A stretch of DNA of 64,000 bases from positions 2,116,501 to 2,180,500 of the forward strand of contig NC_010995.1 of NCBI RefSeq assembly GCF_000019225.1. Direction: 5' to 3'. The stretch's first letter is position 1. Each line of letters starts with the position of its first letter. A model generated the notes under the pieces. That model was not told the DNA's origin. It did no database searches and saw only the letters and a program-made list of their open reading frames with translations. Origin of the DNA: Cellvibrio japonicus Ueda107. Its GTDB lineage: Bacteria; Pseudomonadota; Gammaproteobacteria; Pseudomonadales; Cellvibrionaceae. Positions 34,501 through 43,300 of the stretch are shown in pieces. Both the position numbers and the translations under genes were made by a program.

Positions 34501-37500
34501 ATTCCAACGAGCCAAATCTCCTGTTCGGTAGAGCCGGCTATCAACGCGGGCATCGGGATTTGCAACAAAGCGCTCCGCAGTTGTATTCGCTCGATTCAAA
34601 TAGCCGCGGGCCAAACCATCACCTGTGACATAGAGCTCACCTGCAACACCAATCGGCGCCAAATTGAGTGTATTGTCCAGTACATAAAGTCCTAAATCTG
34701 GCATTGGTATACCAATTGGACTGCATCGCTCTGTTAAATCTTTTCTAGTGATTAACCGGTAAGTCACATGTACAGTCGTCTCGGTAATACCATACATATT
34801 GATAATTTGCGGTTGGGTATCCCCCAGTTGTTCCATCCAGGGCCTCAAGCTTTCCGGTTCCAGTGCTTCACCACCTAAAATGACTATTCGCAAACTCAAG
34901 GGGTGTTCATACATCGCAGGCATTTGTACCAGTTGATTAAATGCCGATGGGGTTTGGTTTAATACCGTAACTTGCTGTTCACGCAATAGATGCATAAATT
35001 CTTCCGGTGAACGGCTGATCCAAAAGGGAACAAGTACTAGTCTTCCGCCTGAACACAGTGAACCAAACAGTTCCCATACAGAAAAATCAAATGCATAGGA
35101 ATGAAAAAACGTCCAAACATCACTGGCGCTAAAGTCAAACCATTCTTTTGTAGCCTTGAACAAACGCGAAACATTGTGATGACAGATCTGGACCCCTTTG
35201 GGCCGACCTGTAGAGCCTGATGTGTAAATCACATATGCCAGATTGCTGTCGCTCAGGTTAACAATCGGATTAACCATCGACTGGGTATCCAGATTGATCT
35301 GGTCCAGCTCCACTATCCGTTGTTTATTTATTGCAGCAAACCGTGGGGCAATGGCACTGTTGGTTAGCAATAGTTCAATATCGCTATCCTCAACCATGTA
35401 GCTCAGTCGTTCTGGTGGGTATTCCGGGTCCAAGGGCACATAAGCTCCACCTGACTTCAGTATGGCGAGTAACCCCACAATCATTTCCAATGAGCGATCC
35501 AACGCAATCCCTACTCTTGATTCCGGTTTTACACCAGAGGCTATCAAATAATGGGCAAGCCTGTTCGCTCTCAAATTCAGGTCGCCATAAGTCAATTCTT
35601 CACTGCCACAAGTTAGGGCCACCGCATCAAACTGTTGTGCTGCTTGTTGTTCGAACAGACCGTGGATAAGTTCACCACCTGTATAACCTGTGTGAGGTGC
35701 ACTCCATTCAAGTAGTTGCAATCGTTCTACTTCACTAACAATATCAACTTCACCTACCATTTTTTCCGGTTGTTCTGCCAGCATCTGCAATAATTTGAGA
35801 TAATGCTCAGCCATTCTCTCTATAGTCGCATGTTCAAACAATTCCTTTGCATAGACCATGATGGCCTGTATTCCACCATGAGAATCTTCTGCTGTATGTA
35901 ACGTTAGTTCAAATTGAGCATGTTGTTCTCCCAAGGAATAACTTTCCAGACGTAAACCTGGGAGTTCATGCTGGATTTGATGATCTGTGCGTTGATGATC
36001 GAACATCACCTGGAACAGTGGGTTCTGCCCCATATGGCGTTCTGGCTTCAGTACCTCCACAAGCTTTTCAAACGGTAAATCCTGATGATGTTGCGCAGCT
36101 AGTGCAGCCGTTTTAACCTGTTGAAGTATCTGCTGTAATGATGCATAACAATCAACTTCTGTACGCAATACCTGGGTATTAACAAAAAAACCAACAAGTC
36201 CTTCCGTTTCTGCCCAGTGGCGATTGGCAATAGGTACACCCACCCGGATATCCTTTTGTCCACTATAGCGACTCAACAATAATTGAAAGCCCGCTAACAA
36301 CACCATGAACACTGTGGCATTCTCGGTACGAACGCGATGTCTAAGGCCCTCTACCAATGAGGGCGGAAATTCAAAACGATAGGAGGCTCCCAGGTATTTA
36401 CCATCAGCACGGCGTGGAAAATCCGTTGGTAACTGCAACACCGGGTGTTCCATACCCAGTTGATTTTTCCAGTAGGCCAGTTGCTGTGCTTCCTGCCCGC
36501 TGTCCCTTAGTCTCTGCCGCTGCCAGATTGCATAGTCCACGTATTGTATAGGTAGCGCAGGTAGTTTTAGGGATGTTCCTTGTGCCTGTGAGCGATATTG
36601 AGCAACAAACTCATCTATCAGAACCTGCATCGACCAACCATCAGAAATTATGTGGTGCATCACCACTACTAAGACATGTTGCTCAGCATTTGAGCGAATT
36701 AGCCCTATCCTCAACAAAGGGCCTCGCGTCAAATCAAAAGGTGTTGTACGCAAATGCCTGGCTTCGCGTTGAATATAACTATCCCGTTCAGCAAGTGGCT
36801 TATCGGTAACATCCAACAATGGAATGTCCAGTGTAAGTGAACCTACGGGTTGAATATGTTGTTCAGCTTGACCATCATTTCCGAGATGAAATACCGTACG
36901 AAGGGATTCATGACGTGCTACTAGCACAGCAAAACTATTATGCAATGCCTCTACATTTAATGGGCCATACAATGTTAATGCCTGGGTAATGTGATAAGCC
37001 GTACTTTCAGTATCCAGTTGCCATAAAAACCACAAGCGTGCCTGTGCATAAGAGAGCGGGAGTGGACGTTGGCGATCAACATCTGATAAGGCGTGGATAG
37101 GGATAACATCTTTTTCACCCTGGCTCTCACTAATAACCACTTCAGCAATTACAGCCAGCACTTGATGTTCAAACAACTGTTGCGGCGTCACATGAATTCC
37201 GCGCTTTCGTGCACGTGCAATAACTTTCAAACTGAGGATAGAATCTCCACCAAGGGCAAAAAAATTATCATGCCTACCAATAGGCTCGACACCCAATACA
37301 TCACCCCAAACCTCTGCCAATATTTTTTCCACTTCGCCTTGGGGAGCATCGAAGGTTTTATCCTTCGGAATATCTTCCGGTTGGGGCAGTGCTTTGCGAT
37401 CAAGCTTACCGTTGGCAGTAAGCGGTAATGAATCCAGCAACACAATGTGAGACGGCAGCATATGATCCGGCAGCAAAGTCTGCAATTGCCGTTGTATTTC

Positions 37501-40380
37501 ATCAGATGTGATCGCCTTTTTGGTTACACAGTACGCCACGAGCTGTAGATGTGAATCACCACTCACCGACTTGGCCTGAACAACAGCCTCTTGCACTTCG
37601 GCAAGTTTTTGCAGTGTGTTGGCAATTTCAGAGAGCTCGACGCGATATCCACGAATTTTAACCTGGTCATCTGCCCGTCCGAGGAATATTAATTGCTCTT
37701 TAACATGCCGAGCCCGATCACCTGTACGATAAAGGCGCCCACCATTAGCTCCTGGATCAGGAACAAAGTAAGTGGCAGTAAGTGCTGCCTGGCCAATATA
37801 ACCATGGGCTACACCTTGCCCACCAATATAGAGTTCGCCTGGTACTTGTACAGGTACCGGATTGAGATAGTGGTCAAAAATTTGAATCGTGCTATTCGCC
37901 AGGGGTTGTCCGATCGGGACATTGTTGAAATCTTGTTCCTGCTTTGTTATTTCATAGGTTGATACACCCACTGTCGTTTCGGTTGGCCCATAGTGATTAA
38001 TGATACGGCAACCTGGACGCAACTGTCTGACTTTATTCACCAATGACCACTGGCATATTTCCCCACCTACAATCAATGCATGTTGCGGTAGTACTTGTTC
38101 CGGCTGACTGGCTTGTAATAACCCTTGTAAATGGCTGGGAACAATTTTCAATATCCCGACCTGATGTGTTGCCATATAACAGGCAAAACTGTCTGCATCA
38201 AATGCACAATCATATGGTAACAAATGTAGCAATCGTCCTGACGCGAGAGCAGTAAATAACATTGTGTGGCCAAGGTCGGCAGCGATGGTGGATACCATGG
38301 CCATATTCGCGTCAGGAGCGAGTTGCAATCGTGCTTGTAATACTTGTACATAATTCGCCAGCGATTGATGGCTGATGGCAACCCCTTTGGGCTGCCCGGT
38401 AGAACCTGATGTATAAATAATGTAAGCCACCTGTTGTGGATCAATCGCAGGTGAGGTGAATACACCACTATAGTGACACCATTCATCAGCCACATAGGGA
38501 ATTGCAGTGCAAACATCAAGCAATTTGGCTTGATGGTCGTCTGGGTGATGTATTAAAAAAGCAGCGCCACTGTCTCGCAGAAAGTACTGTAATCGATCTA
38601 CAGGTTGCCGGTTATCCAACGGCATATAAGTGCCACCAACTTTCAATACCGCAAGCATACTAATGGCCCATTCAATGGCGCGTTCCTGACATAGTGCCAC
38701 AATAGTTCCCGGCACAACTCCGGATGCCTGCAGATGTTGTGCCAATTGGTTGGTTTGTCGCTCCAGGTCTGCATAATCCAGAACCTGTTTATCAGAACAT
38801 AGCGCAGGTTTGCCACTTCCCTGCTGCAACCCATGTTGCCATAACGCCAAATAGTCCATGCACTCATTTCGGACTATTTCCCTGGGAACGGGTTCGGATA
38901 GTATTTCAGGATAGTCTGCTATGCGTCTATGGAAATGAAAGGTTAATCTGTGCAACACTTCTCGTAGAGATGTGACAAGGCGCTCTATCGTTGTTGGCTT
39001 GAATAAATCCGTAGCATAGGTGAAGGATGCATCAATACCCTGCGCTACATCCGTAAAATCAAAAGCCAAATCGAAATGTGATGATCTTTCGTGAAGCGGA
39101 AATTCCTGCACGGTCAAACCGGTAATTGGTGAATATTCCTTATTGTTGCCCAGCATTTCTCTTGTAACATTTTGATTAATTTTAACCTGAAACAGGGGGT
39201 TGTAACTCAAATTACGCTCAGGTACCAATGCATCCACGAGTTGCTCAAAAGGAATCTCCTGATGTGATTGGGCACCAGACACTGTTCGCTTGACCTGTTG
39301 CAATAGCTCGGAAAAAGTACAGAGCTCATCAACTTGTACTCGCAATACCTGAGTATTGATAAAAAAGCCAACCAACCGCTCCAACTCTTCGCGGTTACGT
39401 CCGGCATTAGGTGCTCCAATACAGATATCCGTTTGACCACTATAACGTGACAGGGTCACAGCCAAAGCCATGGTCATCACCATAAAGAGCGTACAGCCGT
39501 TGTTTCGAGCCAGCTCTTTCAATGCTGCACTTAATTCTCGTGGTATATCGACTCGAATTGTTGCGCCACCAAAGCCAGGATTTATTGGTCGTTCATAGTC
39601 AACAGGTAAGGACAGCAAAGTATGCTCATCACCCAGTTGCGTTTTCCAGTAACGCAATTGTCTTTCACCTTCCCCTGCCTCCAACCAACTGCGCTGCCAT
39701 ATTGCATAATCTGCGTATTGAATAGGCAAGTTTGGTAGAGAAGGTTTTATATTCGATACCAGTGCACTGTAGCACTGCGAAAACTCCTCCATCAGCAATT
39801 GTCCTGACCAACCATCAGAAATGATATGGTGCATGCAAACAACCAGTATATGTTCCGCTGTTGCCAGGCGAAATAATTTGACGCGTATTAATGGTCCATT
39901 GATAAGGTCGAACGGTCGATTCACCTCATTGTTAACCTGTTCCTCAATTAAGGATTCAGGCGTACGTCCCTGCTCGTTGGCAATATCGACAAGTTCCAGC
40001 ACTACCGAGTAGCTATCGTCAATAATTTGATAAAACTCACCTTCTATAGAGGAGAATCTGGTTCGTAACACTGCATGCCGTTGTATAAGTAGATCAAATG
40101 TTAACCGTAAGGCACTTTCATTTAATTCACCAAGCAAACGCACCGCGACAGGAACATTATAAGAAGTGTTATCAGGGTCTAACTGCCATAGGAAAAGCAA
40201 CCGTTGCTGCGCGTAGGAAAGTGGAATCTGCTCAACAGCAGATCGACTCTGAACAATGGGTAACCATTCGAATCGTTGCCCGGCTTCACGCATTTTTTCC
40301 AAAATCTGACGGCGCTGCTCCACTGGTAATTGAATAAAACGATTGGCAATACGTACTGCTGTTGTGTTTTCAGTTTCCAC
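28537..40380 (-). CDS. Terminal NRPS: C-A(Asp)-T / C-A(Thr)-T-E / C-A(Orn-type)-T-TE
   Basis: About 3947 residues. Module 1: C ~50-480 (HHIISDGWS), A ~510-1010, T with LGGDSILSL ~1045; pocket residues D-L-T-K-I-G-H-V-G match the Asp code DLTKVGHIGK. Module 2: C ~1105-1530, A with D-F-W-N-I-G-M-V-H, exactly the Thr code, T ~2125, then E (HHLVVDGVSW ~2313), so D-Thr. Module 3: DCL-type C (LSPMQQGMLFHT), A with FDGAQERSL and pocket D-G-E-(C/A)-C-G-G-V-T, an Orn/Lys-type code, T ~3632 and TE with GWSLGG (~3768). The frame opens at TTG 40386 overlapping the upstream stop, but GTG 40380 is preferred because GAGGG lies 6 nt before it. Completes and releases the peptide; Asp is the likely target of the SyrP-like hydroxylase. 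Confidence 0.93.
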   Translation of the reverse strand: METENTTAVRIANRFIQLPVEQRRQILEKMREAGQRFEWLPIVQSRSAVEQIPLSYAQQRLLFLWQLDPDNTSYNVPVAVRLLGELNESALRLTFDLLIQRHAVLRTRFSSIEGEFYQIIDDSYSVVLELVDIANEQGRTPESLIEEQVNNEVNRPFDLINGPLIRVKLFRLATAEHILVVCMHHIISDGWSGQLLMEEFSQCYSALVSNIKPSLPNLPIQYADYAIWQRSWLEAGEGERQLRYWKTQLGDEHTLLSLPVDYERPINPGFGGATIRVDIPRELSAALKELARNNGCTLFMVMTMALAVTLSRYSGQTDICIGAPNAGRNREELERLVGFFINTQVLRVQVDELCTFSELLQQVKRTVSGAQSHQEIPFEQLVDALVPERNLSYNPLFQVKINQNVTREMLGNNKEYSPITGLTVQEFPLHERSSHFDLAFDFTDVAQGIDASFTYATDLFKPTTIERLVTSLREVLHRLTFHFHRRIADYPEILSEPVPREIVRNECMDYLALWQHGLQQGSGKPALCSDKQVLDYADLERQTNQLAQHLQASGVVPGTIVALCQERAIEWAISMLAVLKVGGTYMPLDNRQPVDRLQYFLRDSGAAFLIHHPDDHQAKLLDVCTAIPYVADEWCHYSGVFTSPAIDPQQVAYIIYTSGSTGQPKGVAISHQSLANYVQVLQARLQLAPDANMAMVSTIAADLGHTMLFTALASGRLLHLLPYDCAFDADSFACYMATHQVGILKIVPSHLQGLLQASQPEQVLPQHALIVGGEICQWSLVNKVRQLRPGCRIINHYGPTETTVGVSTYEITKQEQDFNNVPIGQPLANSTIQIFDHYLNPVPVQVPGELYIGGQGVAHGYIGQAALTATYFVPDPGANGGRLYRTGDRARHVKEQLIFLGRADDQVKIRGYRVELSEIANTLQKLAEVQEAVVQAKSVSGDSHLQLVAYCVTKKAITSDEIQRQLQTLLPDHMLPSHIVLLDSLPLTANGKLDRKALPQPEDIPKDKTFDAPQGEVEKILAEVWGDVLGVEPIGRHDNFFALGGDSILSLKVIARARKRGIHVTPQQLFEHQVLAVIAEVVISESQGEKDVIPIHALSDVDRQRPLPLSYAQARLWFLWQLDTESTAYHITQALTLYGPLNVEALHNSFAVLVARHESLRTVFHLGNDGQAEQHIQPVGSLTLDIPLLDVTDKPLAERDSYIQREARHLRTTPFDLTRGPLLRIGLIRSNAEQHVLVVVMHHIISDGWSMQVLIDEFVAQYRSQAQGTSLKLPALPIQYVDYAIWQRQRLRDSGQEAQQLAYWKNQLGMEHPVLQLPTDFPRRADGKYLGASYRFEFPPSLVEGLRHRVRTENATVFMVLLAGFQLLLSRYSGQKDIRVGVPIANRHWAETEGLVGFFVNTQVLRTEVDCYASLQQILQQVKTAALAAQHHQDLPFEKLVEVLKPERHMGQNPLFQVMFDHQRTDHQIQHELPGLRLESYSLGEQHAQFELTLHTAEDSHGGIQAIMVYAKELFEHATIERMAEHYLKLLQMLAEQPEKMVGEVDIVSEVERLQLLEWSAPHTGYTGGELIHGLFEQQAAQQFDAVALTCGSEELTYGDLNLRANRLAHYLIASGVKPESRVGIALDRSLEMIVGLLAILKSGGAYVPLDPEYPPERLSYMVEDSDIELLLTNSAIAPRFAAINKQRIVELDQINLDTQSMVNPIVNLSDSNLAYVIYTSGSTGRPKGVQICHHNVSRLFKATKEWFDFSASDVWTFFHSYAFDFSVWELFGSLCSGGRLVLVPFWISRSPEEFMHLLREQQVTVLNQTPSAFNQLVQMPAMYEHPLSLRIVILGGEALEPESLRPWMEQLGDTQPQIINMYGITETTVHVTYRLITRKDLTERCSPIGIPMPDLGLYVLDNTLNLAPIGVAGELYVTGDGLARGYLNRANTTAERFVANPDARVDSRLYRTGDLARWNGKGQLEYLGRIDHQVKIRGFRIELGEIESHLQSQAGVKNAAVVVQDVPGSNSQQLVAYVVPTDAGLVAEDVNTEAIVTYRAILKNHLQAILPEYMVPYHYVLLASMPLTSNGKLNRKALPALDASEFRHKYEAPQSEMEQHLARIWQDVLGVEQVGRHDNFFELGGDSIVSIQLVSRSRQQGIQFTAKDIFQYQTLAELSMVAQAGDKTVHLDQGPVAGILPLTPIQRSFFTDIIPERHHWNQSVLLTPIKPLHANYLQASLEYLLLHHDALRLGFVEIEPSGWQAMFMTPEQVRRDVLWQVVVADKDELEMLCNKAQRSLCLTEGPLMRAVLAELPDGEQRLLLVIHHLVVDGVSWRVLLEDLQTAYRQQYGGKPVYLPLKTSSLQAWSERLYDYAHSDVLQDEVVYWHTALTNVSGDLPRDILSGGLQRKYECHVVTHLDSRWTERLLKEAPRAYRTQINDLLLTALARVIARWTQQPSVLVQLEGHGREDLFEGIDLTRTVGWFTTMYPVKLSPSVSLDTSIKTIKEQLRAVPNKGLGFGVLHYLGDELIQHQLRELPVPRITFNYLGQFDNSFDTEKGLFTPSGEFSGDGHSEESPLGNWLSINGQVYNGELNLGWNFSGEMYRVETIQKLADAYGEELRSLIDHCCSNDQGAVTPSDFPLIALTQEQLDRLPVAVSDIEDIYPLSPMQQGMLFHTVQDNDAGVYINQTIVLITGLDGDRFVTAWEQVIQRQEILRTGFLTASNLNEPLQVVYKKARLPVMRIDWSDRHVTEIELQNLAIADRDNSFNLLSPPLMRLTLVKLDGDRYYLIWTRHHILMDGWSGSLLVAEVLANYFGRSLPARESRYRNYIQWLQAQSSEELQRFWVETVAPLTEPTLLANTLYPKPTDAVGKHEAIYLHWDEDKTHDLIQWSQRHRITPNTLIQGVWLLLLQRFTGQKTVCFGSTVAGRPTGLHGANTVLGLFINTLPVIQTLREEQTVLDWLQQLQNFNLAIRDFEHAPLADIQRWAGRPGQALFDSIIVFENYPIDESLKDAGNGQLEFEAVSSRDVTNYAMDLAIRLGDTLEIEFMYMSHHFGREAVEMIQQSFDTLLKDMLNNPNARLGNLRTTIKHIPDFVAQAELPSKLIPIADKLIVELIQEQAMTRAEAVAVICGDVQLTYGELEQQANRLAQHLITIGADCETCIGVALPRSVEMIVAFYAVLKTGAAYVPLDIDYPQERLQWSIEDSGMKTLITTASVLEQLPALTVDTAVMIDLVVLNSESDNCLSTSIMAENLAYIIYTSGSTGKPKGVSVTHGALAMHCTAIAELYEMDANTRELLFMSFAFDGAQERSLTTLIKGGCLIVRDNHLWTPEETWQALHYHHITIACFPPAYLQQLAEFAKGQDGAPPAVDIYCFGGDAVADANFELVKRHLKPRYLTNGYGPTETVVTPLLWKTDSNGVCEAPYAPIGRQVGKRSIVVLDQQLNPVPVGVIGELYIGGVGLARGYHRQPSLTAERFIANPFSSCGERLYRTGDLVRYRRDGIVDYIGRVDHQVKIRGFRIELGEIESRLRQQPSVQDAVVIARDSEQGKQLVAYVVSAIPDMGDTLRRQLASSLPNYMVPAMIQVMPAFPVGPSGKVDRNALPDIHFKSHTFVAPRNEVERTLAGIWEDVLGVQQIGVTDNFFALGGDSLRALKVLSKIRSQSDIDLKVKLTDMMSKPTIAELSGYSPLISLPVNLLTPLNKRETGLPILFCPHAGYGTVFDYEPLAQQLEGHYAVYGIRCRMLLDTSWNDTSLQAMAFNYINDIRRVQPKGPYYLLGWSLGGTLATLIANQLEREGESIAFLGLVDSFVPRPDVTVIDNEQLEELRGFLTHVYAIPGQHLLPENMDSLVVGDQIATEQFLIQVQNRLGRNTLYGEVDASELAHIFTVGMKLKLLSRQLQEIPMAAAQTYFWWAGKKPKHKVNELESTFIGRMASTNIEATHYDILRHDCFLQSVIRYLIG
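32849..33132. repeat. E-domain segment shared almost identically with 44053-44336
   Basis: 284 bases in the epimerisation domain of the terminal NRPS match 44053-44336 with only three mismatches by eye (silent or near-silent), whereas the flanking E-domain sequence differs clearly. Confidence 0.85.
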
Positions 40381-40382
40381 GC

Positions 40383-43300
40383 TCAACCCTCTACTAATTC
40401 ATCCATCATTTTTTCTATATCTGACATAGTGTCATCGGCTAATTGAGAAGCACATGTCTCCAACTGTTCAGCAAAATCGCTGAAAACAGCGCTCTCGAAA
40501 ATAGTGCGCAATGATATATGCCTGCTTATGCGAGTCTTTATCATAGATACCAAGCGAACGGCTGATATCGAGCTACCGCCAAGTTCAAAGAAGTTATCGT
40601 TGAGCCCTACCCGCTCAACACCCAACACCTCTTGCCAAATACTGGCCAGCTGTTGCTCCAGTGCCGTTCGCGGTGCTTCATAGGCCCGTTGAAATGCCTG
40701 GCTATCCACACGCGGTAACCCTTTGCGATCCAGTTTGCCATTCGGTGTCAGCGGCAGCGTTTCCAATAACAGGTATTGGTTGGGCACCATGTAATCCGGC
40801 AAAGTATTTTGCAGATGCGCTTTCACCTCGGCGCAAAAATGGTTGCGGGCGTCCTGCTCCACGTCGGTATCACCGGCAACCAGTGCTGTATTGGTTGGCA
40901 CCAGGTAGGCCACCAGTTGCTGGCTGCCTGTTCCTGCCTGTGCAAGGACAACAGCGTCTTTGATCGTCACCTGGGATTGCAGCCTTGCTTCAATTTCCCC
41001 GAGTTCAATGCGGAAACCGCGGATCTTCACCTGGTGATCGATCCGGCCGGCGTATTCGATGTTTCCGTCTGGACGGAATCGGGCCAGGTCTCCGGTTCGG
41101 TACAGGCGACCGCCGCCGGTCTCATCAAATGGATCGGGGATAAAGCGTTCGGCAGTGAGGCCGGGGCGGTCGTGATAACCTCGCGCCAGGCCAATACCAC
41201 CCAGATATAATTCACCGTTGGTAATAATTGGCACGCAATGTAAATCGGCGTTCAATATAAAGATTTTTAGGTTGGCAATAGGTCGACCAATGGGAACATT
41301 GGTTCCGCCAGCATCAATGCAAGTCCAATGGCTCACATCAATAGCGGCTTCTGTGGGGCCATACAAATTATGTAATTTTGCGAAAGGGAATAAGTGCCCT
41401 GCTTGATCTCGCAGATCGGGGGATAAAGCTTCGCCGCTACAGATGATATGTCTTAGCGTATTACACCTTCCTGCTGCATCGTGCTGCATAAACGCTTGCA
41501 ACATGGAAGGAACAAAATGCAGTGTCGTAATAGCAGTTTGTTGGATTAAGGTCATTAAACGCTCAGGATCCCGATGGTCACCGGGTGAGGACACAACCAA
41601 TCGCGCCCCGTTCAGTAATGGCCAGAAAAATTCCCAAACCGATACATCAAAACTGAATGGTGTTTTTTGCAAGATACTATCGTTGGGTGTTAATCCATAG
41701 GCATCCTGCATCCAGGCCAAACGGTTATGTAATGCCTTATGTGTATTGCCTGCTCCTTTGGGATTGCCCGTGGAGCCGGACGTGTATATCACATACGCCA
41801 GGTTGTCAGGGCGAGTGATAACAGGCAGGTTCGCGCATGACGCAGGGTGCCAGCTGAGCAAATCCGAGTCATTTGGCTCATCCAGGCACAATACCTTCAC
41901 TTCGTTGGAGACCGGCAGTAACACCGGCAATTTACGCTGGGTAAGCAGCAATGAAATGCCGCTGTCCGCCATCATGTAACGAAGGCGACTCTCGGGATAC
42001 TCCGGGTCAAACGGTACATAGGCACCGCCTGCCTTTAGGATTCCCAACAAACTGATAACCATTTCGACGGAGCGCTCTAGCGCAATACCCACTAATGTAT
42101 CCGGGCCAACCCCCATTCCCCTCAAGGTATGGGCCAACTGATTAGAGCGTGCATTCAACGCTGCATATGTCAGTGTTTGCGCCGCTGAATTGCGTTTATC
42201 GGTTTCATTACCCGGGAAGATTATTGCAGTCGCATCTGGTGTCTGTTCAACTTGTGCTTCAAATAGGGCCTGGATACAGGTCGCTTTTCCATAATCAACG
42301 CTAGTGTTATTCCACTCGCGTGCCATGCGATGGCTCTCAACAGTACTCAGTAAAGGTAAATTCCCGACAGCCTGATCGGAACCTTGCATAAAGGTACGCA
42401 GCAAACCGATCAATTGTTGATTCAGTTGCTGAATCAACACATGCTGAAATTGGTGCTGGTCATAGTGATAATGCAGGCTTAACTGGTTCGACAACCCGAC
42501 TACTAAGGTTAATCCATAGTTGGTCTGTTCGTGGCTATGGATATCACCAAACGAGAGGTTTGAGGGAGAACCTTTTTTCAGGGTATCTGCAATGGGATAG
42601 TTCTCAAAAACGATGATGGTATCGAACAGTGCATTACCACCTTGCCCTGCCCAACGCTGGATGTCATACAGCGGTGTATATTCATATTCCCGCAGTGCCA
42701 GGTTCTGTAACTGCACCTGGCGAATCCAGTCGCTTACCTTGTCTGTTGGTTGGATGTGGCCAATCACGGGAAGGGTGTTAATGAATAAACCTATTTGCTG
42801 TTCAATACCCACTACATCTGCTGGACGTCCCGCGACCGTGACACCAAAAGTGACAGTGTCCTGACCGGTGTAATGCCGTAGTAACAACAGCCATGCCGCT
42901 TGTAATACCGTATTAACCGTAACCTGGTTGTTCCTGGCAAAGTCACTTAAACGCTGTGTCTCATCGATTGTTAAAACTTCACAATAATCACTCCTGAGCG
43001 TATTAGGGTTTGTATCAGTTTCACTGGATAAGCGACTCACAGCATTAGCCAGTAAGGTCGGTTCTTCCAATATCCTCAACTGCTCTTGCCAAAATTTTTC
43101 GGCAACCTTGCCATCGCGCTTTTGCAGCCAGGCCAGATAATTTTTGTAATGCCCCGGATTGCTAGCGGGTGTTTTACCCTGGTACCTCTGCAATACTTCA
43201 CCAAACAGCTGTGAGGTGCTCCAACCATCCATCAATATATGGTGGTTGGTGTATATCAAGTGGTAGCGATCATCCGATTTCCTGACCAAATCCACTTGCA